Positions 6,666 to 15,681 are shown, counted from the stretch's first letter. The stretch is DNA of 64,000 nt from Alistipes sp. (GCA_017938765.1 JAGBAX010000007.1:1-64000), one strand, 5' to 3'. The notes: generated by a model from the letters alone, not told the origin. Program-made: numbers and translations.

Positions 6666-9194
6666 ATGCGCCCATTTCCTCGAAATAATAGGATTATTCG
6701 TTGTTTTGTTAGCTCTACATTTGTAGATATGACACTAGAGCGAAATCTGTTACAGAAATATATTGTTCCAGAATTAAAAGCCTATTGCAGAACAAAAGGG
6801 TGGCAGTTTGAAGTGATAGATTTGCGATGGGGAATAAGCGCAGAAGCGGCTAGCCATCACAAGACAATGCGCATTTGTTTAAATGAGTTAAAGCGTTGTG
6901 TAGAGTTATCTCCTCGACCTAATTTTATTTTGTTATTAGGACAGCGGTATGGATGGAGACCTATCCCAGAAAATTTACCTTGTGCTGATTTCAATTACGT
7001 AAGTGCAAGGTGTACAGAAACAGAACGAGAAGTCCTACATTGTTGGTATCAATTAACCAGTGATGAGGATTATCAGTTACTACCGTGTACTACAGAATTA
7101 ACAGAAGATGTTTACAATAGAGATGAACCTATAATTAGAGGTGTATTTGATAGAGTTGGTAAAGAATCAGTAATAGATTTTTATGAGTCTTATTGTTCAT
7201 CGGCAACAGAACAGGAGATAATACATGGGGTATTTAAACTATCAGATATTAAAGATCACGTTTTGTGTTATACTCGTCAGTTAACATGTTTGCCAGAATC
7301 TTGTAGAGAGCAGTATGTTGAGAATGAGTATATAGATAGGGTTGCAGATATTAAGAATAAAGTAAAAGAGATAGTGGGTGCGCAATATGATGTAACACTG
7401 TCTTATGAAGATTATATTGCTGATGATTTCAAGAGCTCCTTTGTAAGAGTAATAAAAGAAAAGTTGTATGATATAGTCAACAGAGAAATCAATGAAAATC
7501 GCCATCTAACAGATGAATATATAGAGGATGTCTATCAGTCTACGCAGGTTGAGAAGCTTCAACTTTCAACACTTTTTGGTAGAGATAATTTGTACATTCT
7601 TTTGGGAGAGAGTCCTTTATCTTCATCTGCTACAAATATTTTAAGGAGTGTATTAAGGCGTATTGGTGTGAAGTATAGACCAAGTGACGACAATATTAAA
7701 CTGTTAGAAACAATAGCGTTATCCCTATCACAAGATAGTCTTGCTATTAAAGATATCTACCTCATTGGTTTGGAGAATATCCATCATAACGATTTTTTAA
7801 GACTAATCAATTGGGATTATTTTCCGTCTGCTAATATGCATAAGGTTCATCTAGTAGATGCAGCCAAAAACAAATATCAAACTCCAGTAAAGACTATTGA
7901 TATAGAGGACCTTTGTCGGCCAGAAAACTTTGGCACTATAATAACCCTCTCAATACTGTCTTTAATTGCTTTTTCTCCCAATGGAGTTAATGAAGATGAG
8001 ATAATGGGGATGTTATCATTGGACGATGATGTATTAGAATACCTACAAACCCAGTCATATCACAAACTTCAAGCTGATGCTTTAGGAATTATACATATAC
8101 CTTACACAATTTGGAGTCGTTTTTACACTGCTATTGAGGATTTTATTGTATGTCGACAAACTGCAGTTGGTATTGCTTATACTTTTGTAGATGGTTGCAT
8201 AAAAGGCCAGATTGTGGAATATGTAAGAAAATATTATCCTTTATATGAGCAACGTGCCATCAATATAATGATTAGGTACTTCTCAAAGGATATAATGTTT
8301 AGGGAATCAAGGTCTACTGAGGTTCTTCCATATCTGTATTATGTTACCAAACAATATGGTTTATTGTGTGATTTACTGTCTAACAATGATTTTTTACAGG
8401 TTGTTGCAGAGCATGGTATTATTGATGAGATCGTTGAGTATATGCAGATTATGATTGCAAACAACTCTGCTTACAAGAATCATTTACTAGAACATAAATA
8501 TAGATTTTTACAAAATGAGAAATCAGGGTTGCTGAAATATGCTAAGTTAAATCCCCGGGCAGTTGCATCGCGGGAGGCCGTGCATAATAGTCAGCATGAA
8601 AACTATGATGTTTTGTATTGTTATTTGAATAGGTCTAGATTGGTGGACATTTTGGAAGATGGCAAAGCGATAATAGTCTCCAATAGTAGTGATGTCCCTA
8701 CAACACTCTCCACTATACTCTATGTGGATATGATGTCATCACAAATACTAGGAATAACCATTGTCCCTTTAGAAATAAAAATGTCTGCAAATAATTGGGG
8801 ATATAGAACTGATGATATTTCGTCGGTTTTGCGACTTAACGATGATGAAATTATTTTCGTGACAGAATATGGGAAGAAGATAATTTGGAACACGAGAACA
8901 GGTGTTTTGCTATCAGATGTTGAATATCAAGACTCTCACATAAAACCTCTAACACCTTTGTATATGACTATGTTTAGCGAAGATGGTTTTAGATCAGAGG
9001 ATAATATAAATAACTTAGTATATATATTGAAAACAGACGGTTCTTTGGATGTGCAAGACATGACAACAAAACAAGTGAAAGTTAGGATTCGCGATAAGTA
9101 CACTGCAAAGGCATATAGGGTCGTTGCTGTGCCTTTGCATAGAGGTGTCGCTGTCATTTCTGAACAAGCTGTGGCGTTTATAAAAATCAAATAG
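6666..9194 (+). CDS. DUF4062 / degenerate STAND-like / beta-propeller protein (NWD1/TEP1-like architecture)
   Basis: An 842-aa soluble protein. Residues about 10-125 are a DUF4062 domain with the hallmarks FVSSTFVDMTLERNLL (14-29), VIDLRWGIS (50-58), CLNELKRC, LLLGQRYGWRP (89-99) and TETERE (117-122). The same signatures occur at the N-terminus of animal NWD1, TEP1 and NPHP3 and of some bacterial STAND proteins. Residues about 300-480 sit where the NACHT-type NTPase and winged helix would be: YILLGESPLSSSAT (310-323) replaces a P-loop but lacks the GxxxxGK[ST] lysine, and DIYLIGLENI resembles a decayed Walker B. The C-terminal ~210 residues are propeller-like (DEIIFVTEYGKKIIWNTRTG). Soluble, probably cytosolic. 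A role in recognition or defence is inferred from architecture; no catalytic site is visible. Confidence 0.75.
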   Translation: MRPFPRNNRIIRCFVSSTFVDMTLERNLLQKYIVPELKAYCRTKGWQFEVIDLRWGISAEAASHHKTMRICLNELKRCVELSPRPNFILLLGQRYGWRPIPENLPCADFNYVSARCTETEREVLHCWYQLTSDEDYQLLPCTTELTEDVYNRDEPIIRGVFDRVGKESVIDFYESYCSSATEQEIIHGVFKLSDIKDHVLCYTRQLTCLPESCREQYVENEYIDRVADIKNKVKEIVGAQYDVTLSYEDYIADDFKSSFVRVIKEKLYDIVNREINENRHLTDEYIEDVYQSTQVEKLQLSTLFGRDNLYILLGESPLSSSATNILRSVLRRIGVKYRPSDDNIKLLETIALSLSQDSLAIKDIYLIGLENIHHNDFLRLINWDYFPSANMHKVHLVDAAKNKYQTPVKTIDIEDLCRPENFGTIITLSILSLIAFSPNGVNEDEIMGMLSLDDDVLEYLQTQSYHKLQADALGIIHIPYTIWSRFYTAIEDFIVCRQTAVGIAYTFVDGCIKGQIVEYVRKYYPLYEQRAINIMIRYFSKDIMFRESRSTEVLPYLYYVTKQYGLLCDLLSNNDFLQVVAEHGIIDEIVEYMQIMIANNSAYKNHLLEHKYRFLQNEKSGLLKYAKLNPRAVASREAVHNSQHENYDVLYCYLNRSRLVDILEDGKAIIVSNSSDVPTTLSTILYVDMMSSQILGITIVPLEIKMSANNWGYRTDDISSVLRLNDDEIIFVTEYGKKIIWNTRTGVLLSDVEYQDSHIKPLTPLYMTMFSEDGFRSEDNINNLVYILKTDGSLDVQDMTTKQVKVRIRDKYTAKAYRVVAVPLHRGVAVISEQAVAFIKIK

Positions 9195-9245
9195 ATACTA
9201 TCAAATACAGATAGTATAGAGACTTAACACAAATTTGTATAATTT

Positions 9246-9277
9246 TTTGCGAAACCGAAGGATTTTGTATAATTTTG
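9246..9277 (+). promoter_or_regulatory. Strong Bacteroidota promoter for the 9307 gene
   Basis: TTTG (9246-9249), 20 nt, then TAATTTTG (9270-9277), a full match to the consensus. Transcription would begin near 9284, 23 nt before the start codon. The segment TTTGTATAATTTT occurs twice here (near 9234 and 9264), so the -7 region looks duplicated. Confidence 0.75.
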
Positions 9278-9306
9278 GATATCAAAACATTTTAAACTGT
9301 TGTTAT

Positions 9307-10155
9307 ATGAAAAAGATTCTATCTTCTGCAGTTCTATTTTTGCTCTCTTTTTGCGCCTCTGCACAATCTGCTGCGGTGGCTCAAGAGCCTGCTGCTCAGG
9401 ATAATCTACTGGGTGGAATTATCTCTGTTGTTATGTTGGTCGTTGTTGTTGCAGCGCTGGCACATATGCTCTATGTCGCTATTTTCAGCAGGGACTTGCG
9501 TACCGACTACAAGGCTCAGGAGTTTAGCAAGCAGCGCAAGGATAAGAATCTTGGCGATATGAACATTCAGGAGGTTACGGCGTTGGGTGAAACACTTGAC
9601 AAGATGCTCGCCCAGTGGGAGAAACTTCCAAATGAGGATGGCGAGTTGGTGCCATATCCAATCAAGTTAAGGGTGATAAAAAGCTCTATAGAGACTCTTG
9701 ATAAGGCAGTAGCGGCAATGCCGACAAATAGCCACCTTGTAGAGCGTATTAACGACGCTAATGAGGTTATCAACCACGCCCTGAAGCGCCAGTTTAACGG
9801 CTCCAAGGCTATGGTTATTACGGCTATAATCGTGGGCGTAGTTATTACTGCCATCACTGGCAGTGTTATGGCGGCAATATCTTTTGCTTTGGGCGTGCTT
9901 CTCTATCTGCTTGGTAGCCGCTCGGCAATGTTTTTTATTGCTGCAAAGCAGTTCAAGGGAGAGAGCAACAGCAGCCCACTCTCGGCACTAATCTCAAGTC
10001 TGTTTATGGGTACAACATCAACAAAAGCAGGCGCAGATAACTCTCCATCGTGGACTACACTGTGTCTGGGTCTTGTAGTGATGATTCTGCTATCTGCCGT
10101 TCTGCCAGTAATTGCTATTATCAACTACCTGCGCAACTACCTGATATACAGATAG
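9307..10155 (+). CDS. Hypothetical inner-membrane protein with signal peptide
   Basis: A 282-aa protein from ATG 9307; the longer upstream frame would include the promoter and is rejected. Residues 1-20 form a signal peptide ending SFCASAQ. A membrane helix follows near residues 35-58 (GGIISVVMLVVVVAALAH), then a charged cytosolic stretch (KAQEFSKQRKDKNLGDMN), then two or three helices near 165-215 and a last helix near 250-275. I do not recognise the family. It is convergent with the glycosyltransferase gene at 10163, with only 7 nt between stops and no obvious terminator. Confidence 0.65.
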   Translation: MKKILSSAVLFLLSFCASAQSAAVAQEPAAQDNLLGGIISVVMLVVVVAALAHMLYVAIFSRDLRTDYKAQEFSKQRKDKNLGDMNIQEVTALGETLDKMLAQWEKLPNEDGELVPYPIKLRVIKSSIETLDKAVAAMPTNSHLVERINDANEVINHALKRQFNGSKAMVITAIIVGVVITAITGSVMAAISFALGVLLYLLGSRSAMFFIAAKQFKGESNSSPLSALISSLFMGTTSTKAGADNSPSWTTLCLGLVVMILLSAVLPVIAIINYLRNYLIYR

Positions 10156-10162
10156 CTTGCTG

Positions 10163-10873
10163 TTAATTAAATTTGCGGAAAGGGAGCTTCAGTACGCCAA
10201 AGAATGCCTCGCCAAAGATGCCGCTGGACATCTTTGATGTGCCTGCCTCGCGGTCTACGAAGATAATTGACTCCTCGGCAATTCTGAACTTGTGCTTCCA
10301 CGCGGTGTACTTCATCTCTATCTGGAAGCCGTAGCCAATCATCTGCACGCGGTCAAGGTCTATTGTACGGAGAACCTCTGCGCGGTAGCCCACAAAGCCC
10401 GCCGTAGCATCGCAGACAGGCATGCCCGTTATAATCTTTACATATTTAGAGGCGAAGTAGCTCATCAGCAGGCGTGAGAGTGGCCAGTTGACAACATTCA
10501 CGCCGCGAACATATCGTGAGCCTATAGCCACATCAGCATCTGCCTCAAGGCGAGCGGTAAGGCGCTTAAGGTCGTCGGGGTTGTGCGAGAAGTCGCAGTC
10601 CATCTCAAAAATTAGGTCGTAGTTACTCTCCAATGCCCACTTAAAGCCAGCGATATATGCTGTTCCAAGTCCGAGCTTGCCACTGCGACAGATAAGAGAT
10701 ATTCTCTCTGGGCACTGCTTCTGCTTGTCGCGGATAATGTCGGCAGTACCATCGGGCGAGCCGTCATCAACAAAGAGCAGGTTATAGTTGCCGTCAAGAG
10801 ATAGCACCTTATCAATCATTGCGGCAACATTCTCTTTCTCATTATAGGTCGGAATAATTACAAGTTTTCTCAT
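10163..10873 (-). CDS. Polyprenol-phosphate mannosyltransferase-like GT2 glycosyltransferase
   Basis: A 236-aa GT-A fold glycosyltransferase of the DPM1-like group, expected to move a sugar from an NDP/GDP donor to a polyprenyl phosphate at the cytosolic face of the membrane. Motifs: IIPTYNEKENV at the N-terminus, LLFVDDGSPDGTADII for nucleotide binding, MDCDFSHNPDDL with the metal-binding DxD, and GSRYVRG. There is no C-terminal GtrA membrane domain. Its ATG overlaps the stop of the upstream GT2 gene by 4 nt, so the two are coupled. The donor sugar is unknown. Confidence 0.88.
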   Translation of the reverse strand: MRKLVIIPTYNEKENVAAMIDKVLSLDGNYNLLFVDDGSPDGTADIIRDKQKQCPERISLICRSGKLGLGTAYIAGFKWALESNYDLIFEMDCDFSHNPDDLKRLTARLEADADVAIGSRYVRGVNVVNWPLSRLLMSYFASKYVKIITGMPVCDATAGFVGYRAEVLRTIDLDRVQMIGYGFQIEMKYTAWKHKFRIAEESIIFVDREAGTSKMSSGIFGEAFFGVLKLPFRKFN

Positions 10874-11877
10874 AGAAGCTGTTTGAATTTTCGCTTTCCA
10901 AATAGGTAGCGCAATACTATTATACCTTTATATATATGTCGCGGATTACTCTTTGCGTAGCCACGAATCTCTCGTCGCTCTTTTGACAGGCGGCTGTGCC
11001 AAGCAATAAACTCACGCCACGCCCTAAAAACAGCCTTAGTCCCCTCCCAGTTTCCACCTGCAAGGTAGCTTAACGCTGCGGCAAGGTCTGTAAATGGTCT
11101 TACAACGGCCACCACAGCGCGCTGAAGAGGCGAGGCGCAGCGATAGAGCATTGCAAGGTTGTTGCGGTGGTTGAGTAGTATCTTATGTGGCGAGTTTGTC
11201 GCCAGCGTTCCGCCACCAAGGTGGTATACTCTGCTGCGTGGCTCAACAACCACCTTCCAACCATCCAGCTGCATACGCCAGCAGAGGTCTATCTCCTCCA
11301 TGTGGGCAAAAAAGTCGCTACAAAGACCGCCTAATGAGCGGTAGACACTCTTGCGAACACAGAATGCCGCTCCGCTAACCCAGAAGACCTCGCGACTATC
11401 GTTGTACTGCCCATTGTCCTTCTCAAGGGCAGAGAGTATGCGCCCGCGACAGAATGGATAGCCAAGGTAATCTATAAATCCGCCCGCAGCACCGGCATAC
11501 TCAAAGCTGCTATGGTCGCTCTCTGAGAGTATCTTTGGCCCTACAGCGCCTATATTAGGGTCAGCCTCAAGGCGAGATACTAACGGCTCTAACCACCCCT
11601 CTGGAGTGTAGACATCTGAGTTGAGCAGTACATAGCAGTCATACTCGTCCAACTCTGCCAGTGCGCGATTATACCCCTCGGCAAAGCCGTAATTTTGACC
11701 TAACTCAATAAGCCTTACAGTGCTAAATTGGGAGTTTAACAGCGCCACAGAGCCATCTGTAGAGCCATTATCAGCCACAATGATATCCGCCCCGCCGCTG
11801 TTATTAACAACTGTCGGCAGGTAGTGGGCAAGGTGGTGCTCGCCATTATAGTTCAGTATCACTGCGGCAACTCTCAT
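10870..11877 (-). CDS. GT2 family glycosyltransferase (rhamnosyltransferase-like)
   Basis: A 335-aa glycosyltransferase. Motifs: VILNYNGEHHL at the N-terminus, IIVADNGSTDGSVALL, LLNSDVYTPEGWL carrying the metal-binding region, VSGAAFCVRKSVYRSLGG, and FAHMEEIDLCWRMQ, the ED-type signature of WbbL/rhamnosyltransferase-type enzymes. It probably builds a surface polysaccharide or LPS core. It lies between LpxL-like acyltransferase genes and the polyprenol mannosyltransferase on one strand, suggesting an envelope-assembly operon. Confidence 0.85.
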   Translation of the reverse strand: MRVAAVILNYNGEHHLAHYLPTVVNNSGGADIIVADNGSTDGSVALLNSQFSTVRLIELGQNYGFAEGYNRALAELDEYDCYVLLNSDVYTPEGWLEPLVSRLEADPNIGAVGPKILSESDHSSFEYAGAAGGFIDYLGYPFCRGRILSALEKDNGQYNDSREVFWVSGAAFCVRKSVYRSLGGLCSDFFAHMEEIDLCWRMQLDGWKVVVEPRSRVYHLGGGTLATNSPHKILLNHRNNLAMLYRCASPLQRAVVAVVRPFTDLAAALSYLAGGNWEGTKAVFRAWREFIAWHSRLSKERREIRGYAKSNPRHIYKGIIVLRYLFGKRKFKQLL

Positions 11878-11884
11878 ACGCTAT

Positions 11885-12826
11885 TTATACGCCCTTGCGG
11901 CGGTAAATTGGCTCTCCAGTAACTGGGTCTGGGTAGTACTTCCAACGGCGGTGCGACCACATCCAGTAGGCTGGCTCGCGCTCTATATCCCTCTCTAATA
12001 GGCGAACATATCGCTCTGTAATCTCGTGCTTCTCTAACGGCTCACGACCATCGTGAACAAGAATCACGTCGCAGTCATACTTACCCTGTGCCACCTTGCG
12101 CATGCTGAGGTAGACAACTGGAAGAGAGAACTTTGTTGCCAGCTGCTCGCCTCCGTCAAAGAAGAGGGTAGGGCGGTTGAGGAAGTTATACCAGTGCACC
12201 TTTCCCTTTGGCGGTGAGTTCTGGTCTGATGCTAAACCGAGCATCATCGGCTTGCCTGCCACGCCCGTCTTGTGATTCTCTATAAAGTAGCGCACATATC
12301 GCTGACTCGGAATGGGATATACATCCTTGAAGGTCCTCAAATGCTGGAACAGCTCATCCCACGCCTTGCTTGACAGTGGGTGATAAGCGCCAACCATGCT
12401 ATATCCAGTAATTGCAAGGCCTACAAACTGGGCATACTCCCAAAAACCGTAGTGCGAAGCAAGTACTACAAGATGTCTGCCATCTACAACTTCTTTTACC
12501 GAGTCGGGAACATTAAACTTGATAAGTTTCTCTCGCTCCTCGTCTGTTATACCCGCCATATTCATCGTGCTGATAAATACCTCGGCAAGGTGGTTGTAGA
12601 ACTCGTTACAAATCTGAGCAACCTCCTGCTCGCTCTTAAGTGGAAACGAGTCGGCAATCTGTTTTATTATCAACTTGCGGCGATATCTGACAACATATCT
12701 TAGCAGGAAGTATAAAAATCCTGCAATACACTTGTACTGCACCCAGTGTGGTAAAACAGCCACTGAGCGACATAGGAGCCACAAACATTTAGCACCAAAA
12801 CTCAAGTTAGGCTTTGAGTTCTCCAT
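11885..12826 (-). CDS. LpxL/HtrB-like lipid A acyltransferase, copy 1
   Basis: A 313-aa inner-membrane acyltransferase of the lysophospholipid/lipid A family. One N-terminal hydrophobic helix (residues about 12-45) is followed by the catalytic HX4E motif in ASHYGFWEYAQF, then LASDQNSPPKGK (the DQ signature) and a C-terminal WMWSHRRWKYYP. Known family members transfer a secondary acyl chain to lipid A. It is a tandem paralog of the gene at 12868-13803, with near-identical C-termini (HRRWKYYPDPVTGEPIY in both). Copy-specific chain or site preference is inferred only from retention of both catalytic dyads. Confidence 0.88.
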   Translation of the reverse strand: MENSKPNLSFGAKCLWLLCRSVAVLPHWVQYKCIAGFLYFLLRYVVRYRRKLIIKQIADSFPLKSEQEVAQICNEFYNHLAEVFISTMNMAGITDEEREKLIKFNVPDSVKEVVDGRHLVVLASHYGFWEYAQFVGLAITGYSMVGAYHPLSSKAWDELFQHLRTFKDVYPIPSQRYVRYFIENHKTGVAGKPMMLGLASDQNSPPKGKVHWYNFLNRPTLFFDGGEQLATKFSLPVVYLSMRKVAQGKYDCDVILVHDGREPLEKHEITERYVRLLERDIEREPAYWMWSHRRWKYYPDPVTGEPIYRRKGV

Positions 12827-12867
12827 AGTATTTTAAGTTATCTTTGGTTAGTTAGTCTCTTCTTCTG

Positions 12868-13803
12868 TTACTCGCGCTTGTAAATCGGCTCGCCAGTAAC
12901 AGGATCTGGGTAGTATTTCCATCGGCGGTGCGACCACATCCACGCAGCGGGCTCACGCACTATATCACGCTCTAACTGTCGGACATATCGCTCTGTAATC
13001 ACATGCTTCTCTACGCTCTCAACACCATCGTAGAGCATTATTACCTCGCCTGTGTACTTTCCCGCACTTATGCGGCTCATACTGAGGTACAACACTGGCA
13101 GGTTAAACTTTACCGCCATCTGCTCGCCACCCTCAAAAAAGAGGGTTTTGTGGTTGAGAAAGTCGTACCAATGCACATCCCCCTGCGGTGGGGCGTTTTG
13201 ATCGGCAATAAGGCCGAGCAACATCTGTCTGCCATCAACGCCATCCTTGCGGTGCTGGAGAAAGTAGCGTATAAGTTGCGCACTCGGCACTGGCAGTGAC
13301 TCCTCGCTGTAGCGCAGGTGGTAGTATAATGCGTCCCACGCCTTGTCTGTCAGTGGGTGGTAGGCGCAGAGTGTCAGGTGGTTTGGGAACCTAAGGCCTG
13401 CAAACTGTGCAAACTCCCAAAAGTTGTGGTGTGACGAGAGGTAGACAAAGTGCCTCCCCTTTACCGCCTCCATAATATGCTCTGGCACTGTGACATCCAG
13501 CACCTCAAGCCTCTTCTGCTTGCTCATCCCCGCCAAGGTCATCGTGCCGACAAAGGTCTCTGATAGTCTACGGTAATACTCCCCGCACAGCTCTGCTATC
13601 TCATTTTTGCTACGCTCTGGGAATGATTCAGTGAGCTGGCGAACAATCAACTTGCGGCGGTATCGCACTACATAGCGTAGCACAAAGTATATCACTCTGC
13701 CGATGCAGCCATACTGCATCCAGTGGGGTAGTATTGCCACCGAGCGGCAGAATATCCATAACATCCACGCCCTAAGGCTCATCTTTGGTTTACTACTGCT
13801 CAT
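12868..13803 (-). CDS. LpxL/HtrB-like lipid A acyltransferase, copy 2
   Basis: A 311-aa paralog of copy 1. The ATG at 13803 is chosen because it overlaps the rsmI stop by 11 nt (translational coupling) and gives the same length as copy 1; an in-frame ATG at 13860 would overlap rsmI by 68 nt. The catalytic HX4E dyad is in SSHHNFWEFAQF and the DQ signature in IADQNAPPQGD. One N-terminal membrane helix. The order rsmI, acyltransferase, acyltransferase, GT2, GT2 suggests a shared transcript for outer-membrane glycolipid synthesis. Confidence 0.87.
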   Translation of the reverse strand: MSSSKPKMSLRAWMLWIFCRSVAILPHWMQYGCIGRVIYFVLRYVVRYRRKLIVRQLTESFPERSKNEIAELCGEYYRRLSETFVGTMTLAGMSKQKRLEVLDVTVPEHIMEAVKGRHFVYLSSHHNFWEFAQFAGLRFPNHLTLCAYHPLTDKAWDALYYHLRYSEESLPVPSAQLIRYFLQHRKDGVDGRQMLLGLIADQNAPPQGDVHWYDFLNHKTLFFEGGEQMAVKFNLPVLYLSMSRISAGKYTGEVIMLYDGVESVEKHVITERYVRQLERDIVREPAAWMWSHRRWKYYPDPVTGEPIYKRE

Positions 13804-14509
13804 CCTCCTCTGTATCACTCTCCGCAGACCTCTCTTTAAGGTCTTTCCCTGCCAACACAATTACAAACTCTCCCTTTGGTGGATGCGACTTGAAGTGTGC
13901 AATCGCCTCTGCAAGCGTTCCACGTACGGTCTGCTCAAACTTCTTTGTTATCTCACGAACTACAGCCACGCGTCGCTCTGCACCAAAGTGCTCGGCAAAC
14001 TGCTCAAGGGCCTTGACAACCCTAAATGGCGACTCGTAGAAGATAATGGTGCGACTCTCGCTCTCAAGCTCCGTAAGTCGCTTCTGTCGCCCCTTCTTTT
14101 GTGGTAGAAAGCCCTCAAAGCAGAAGCGGTCACACGGAAAACCACTCTGCACAAGCGCAGGAATGGCAGCCGTAGCACCTGGAAGCGTCTCTACCTCAAT
14201 GCCCGCCTCTACACAAGTGCGCACAAGCAGAAAACCTGGGTCTGAAATGCCTGGTGTGCCGGCATCTGAAATCAGAGCTACATCTCTGCCCGCCTCAATA
14301 GCCTCACGCACAGAGGCTACCGTTGCGTGCTCGTTGAACTTGTGGTGCGAGCGTAGCGGCTTGTCTATGTTGTAGTGCTTCAGAAGCACAGACGAGGTGC
14401 GAGTATCCTCGGCAAGAATAAAGTCTACCTCGCCAAGCACCCTTATAGCCCTGAGTGTCATATCCTCAAGGTTGCCTATAGGTGTGGGAACGATATATAG
14501 TTTTGCCAT
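13793..14509 (-). CDS. rsmI: 16S rRNA (cytidine-1402 2'-O)-methyltransferase RsmI
   Basis: SAM-dependent methylation of C1402 in the decoding centre of 16S rRNA. The 238-aa protein has family motifs IVPTPIGNLEDMTLRA at the start, LAEDTRTSSVLL, LISDAGTPGISDPGF, and GFLPQKKGRQKRL. The length is slightly short of the E. coli enzyme because the tail is reduced and ends in an acidic stretch (ESDTEEDEQ). It lies 13 nt downstream of the acidic repeat protein gene. Confidence 0.95.
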   Translation of the reverse strand: MAKLYIVPTPIGNLEDMTLRAIRVLGEVDFILAEDTRTSSVLLKHYNIDKPLRSHHKFNEHATVASVREAIEAGRDVALISDAGTPGISDPGFLLVRTCVEAGIEVETLPGATAAIPALVQSGFPCDRFCFEGFLPQKKGRQKRLTELESESRTIIFYESPFRVVKALEQFAEHFGAERRVAVVREITKKFEQTVRGTLAEAIAHFKSHPPKGEFVIVLAGKDLKERSAESDTEEDEQ

Positions 14510-14522
14510 ATTAAAACAACTT

Positions 14523-15644
14523 CTAACTCAATTTACGCTGTAGCAAATCCATAATCAACTTAGCCCCATCTGAAGAGGCTCTCCAAGTGAAGTTCTCGGC
14601 AATGTATATTATGCAGTCATCAAGGTTGTCCATGCTCTCCAGAGTATCTATTGTGGCGTTGTACTGCGCCTCATCGCCACCAAATAGGTCGCGGATAAGC
14701 ATAAAGCGGTCGCCAACGCTTATAGCGCTATGCAACGACGTTACAACACTGCTCTGGCTGATGCTTGACTGCTGTGGAACGATAGTGTCGGCAAGTGTTG
14801 GCTGCGGTTTTATAGCCTCGCCAAGCACACGCGTAGGCTCAACAGCATCCTCTATCTCTTGTGTAGGGGCTGGCTCGGTAGCTATCTCTGGCTCAGATTC
14901 GGTCGTAGTCTCTGCGCTGCTACTGTTGTCGGCTGAGTGCTGATGTATCTCATCGCGATAGAGAGTAATCAACCTGCGGCGTGAACGTGTAGGCCTTGTC
15001 CACTGCTCATCATCTCCAAAGAGCGATGGCTCGGTGATAACAGCCCTCTCTGGCTCTTCACTCTCCACCTCAACCACTGGCTCTGGCTCTGCTTCAACCG
15101 CTGGCTCTGGTTCAGCTTCCACCTCTGGCTCTGCCTCAACCTCTGGCTCTGGCTCAGCTTCCACCTCTTCAGTCTCAACCACTGGCTCTGGTTCAACCTC
15201 TGGCTCTGGCTCTGCCTCAACCTCAACTTCTGGCTCTTCCTCTTCCTCCTCTTCATCCTCTTCATCCTCTTCAGCAGGCACGACTACCTCAACAACCTCT
15301 TCTACCTCCTCCTCTGTTTCGGTCTCCTCTTCTGTTTCGGTCTCCTCCTCTGTTTCGGTCTCCTCTTCTTCCGCCACCTCTTCTTCCGTCACCTCTTCTT
15401 CCGCCTCTGGCATAATGATTTCGACCTCCACCTCTGGCTCTTCAGCAGCCTCTGGGATAACTATAGGGACTATAGGAGTGTCGGCTGTAGTGGCACCCAC
15501 ATCGTGAAATCTTAAATCCTCATAAGCTCGTCGGATAATCTCCAAAGCGGTCTCTCTATCTATAGCAAAGCCCTTTGACTCGTACTGATCAACAAGCGTA
15601 ACGGCCTTAAGTAGCTGTTCCTTTATCTCACTCAAATTATACAT
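14523..15644 (-). CDS. Acidic Glu/Val-repeat protein with conserved ends
   Basis: A 373-aa soluble protein with a helical N-terminal domain (residues 1-48, LSEIKEQLLKAVTLVDQY) and a helical C-terminal domain (residues about 315-373, DRFMLIRDLFGGDEAQYN). Between them lies about 170 residues of low complexity, mainly Glu, Val, Pro and Thr, in tandem units such as TETEEE and EVEAEPEPE. The DNA repeats are short and near-identical, so length variation between strains is likely. Proteins with such ends and a variable acidic middle occur in Bacteroidota without assigned function; I cannot name one. The Ser/Thr-rich frame on the opposite strand is a shadow. Confidence 0.75.
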   Translation of the reverse strand: MYNLSEIKEQLLKAVTLVDQYESKGFAIDRETALEIIRRAYEDLRFHDVGATTADTPIVPIVIPEAAEEPEVEVEIIMPEAEEEVTEEEVAEEEETETEEETETEEETETEEEVEEVVEVVVPAEEDEEDEEEEEEEPEVEVEAEPEPEVEPEPVVETEEVEAEPEPEVEAEPEVEAEPEPAVEAEPEPVVEVESEEPERAVITEPSLFGDDEQWTRPTRSRRRLITLYRDEIHQHSADNSSSAETTTESEPEIATEPAPTQEIEDAVEPTRVLGEAIKPQPTLADTIVPQQSSISQSSVVTSLHSAISVGDRFMLIRDLFGGDEAQYNATIDTLESMDNLDDCIIYIAENFTWRASSDGAKLIMDLLQRKLS

Positions 15645-15681
15645 AAAGAATTGTTTTTGCGCAGTATGCTATTCTAACCTG

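Noticed and set aside
6666..9194. Calling the 842-aa protein an active STAND ATPase
   Set aside because: The segment in the P-loop position has no Lys-[Ser/Thr]; activity is not supported by visible residues.
15034..15507. Ser/Thr-rich 157-codon frame opposite the acidic repeat protein
   Set aside because: Low-complexity mirror of GAG/GAA repeats; it has no start context and no conserved ends.
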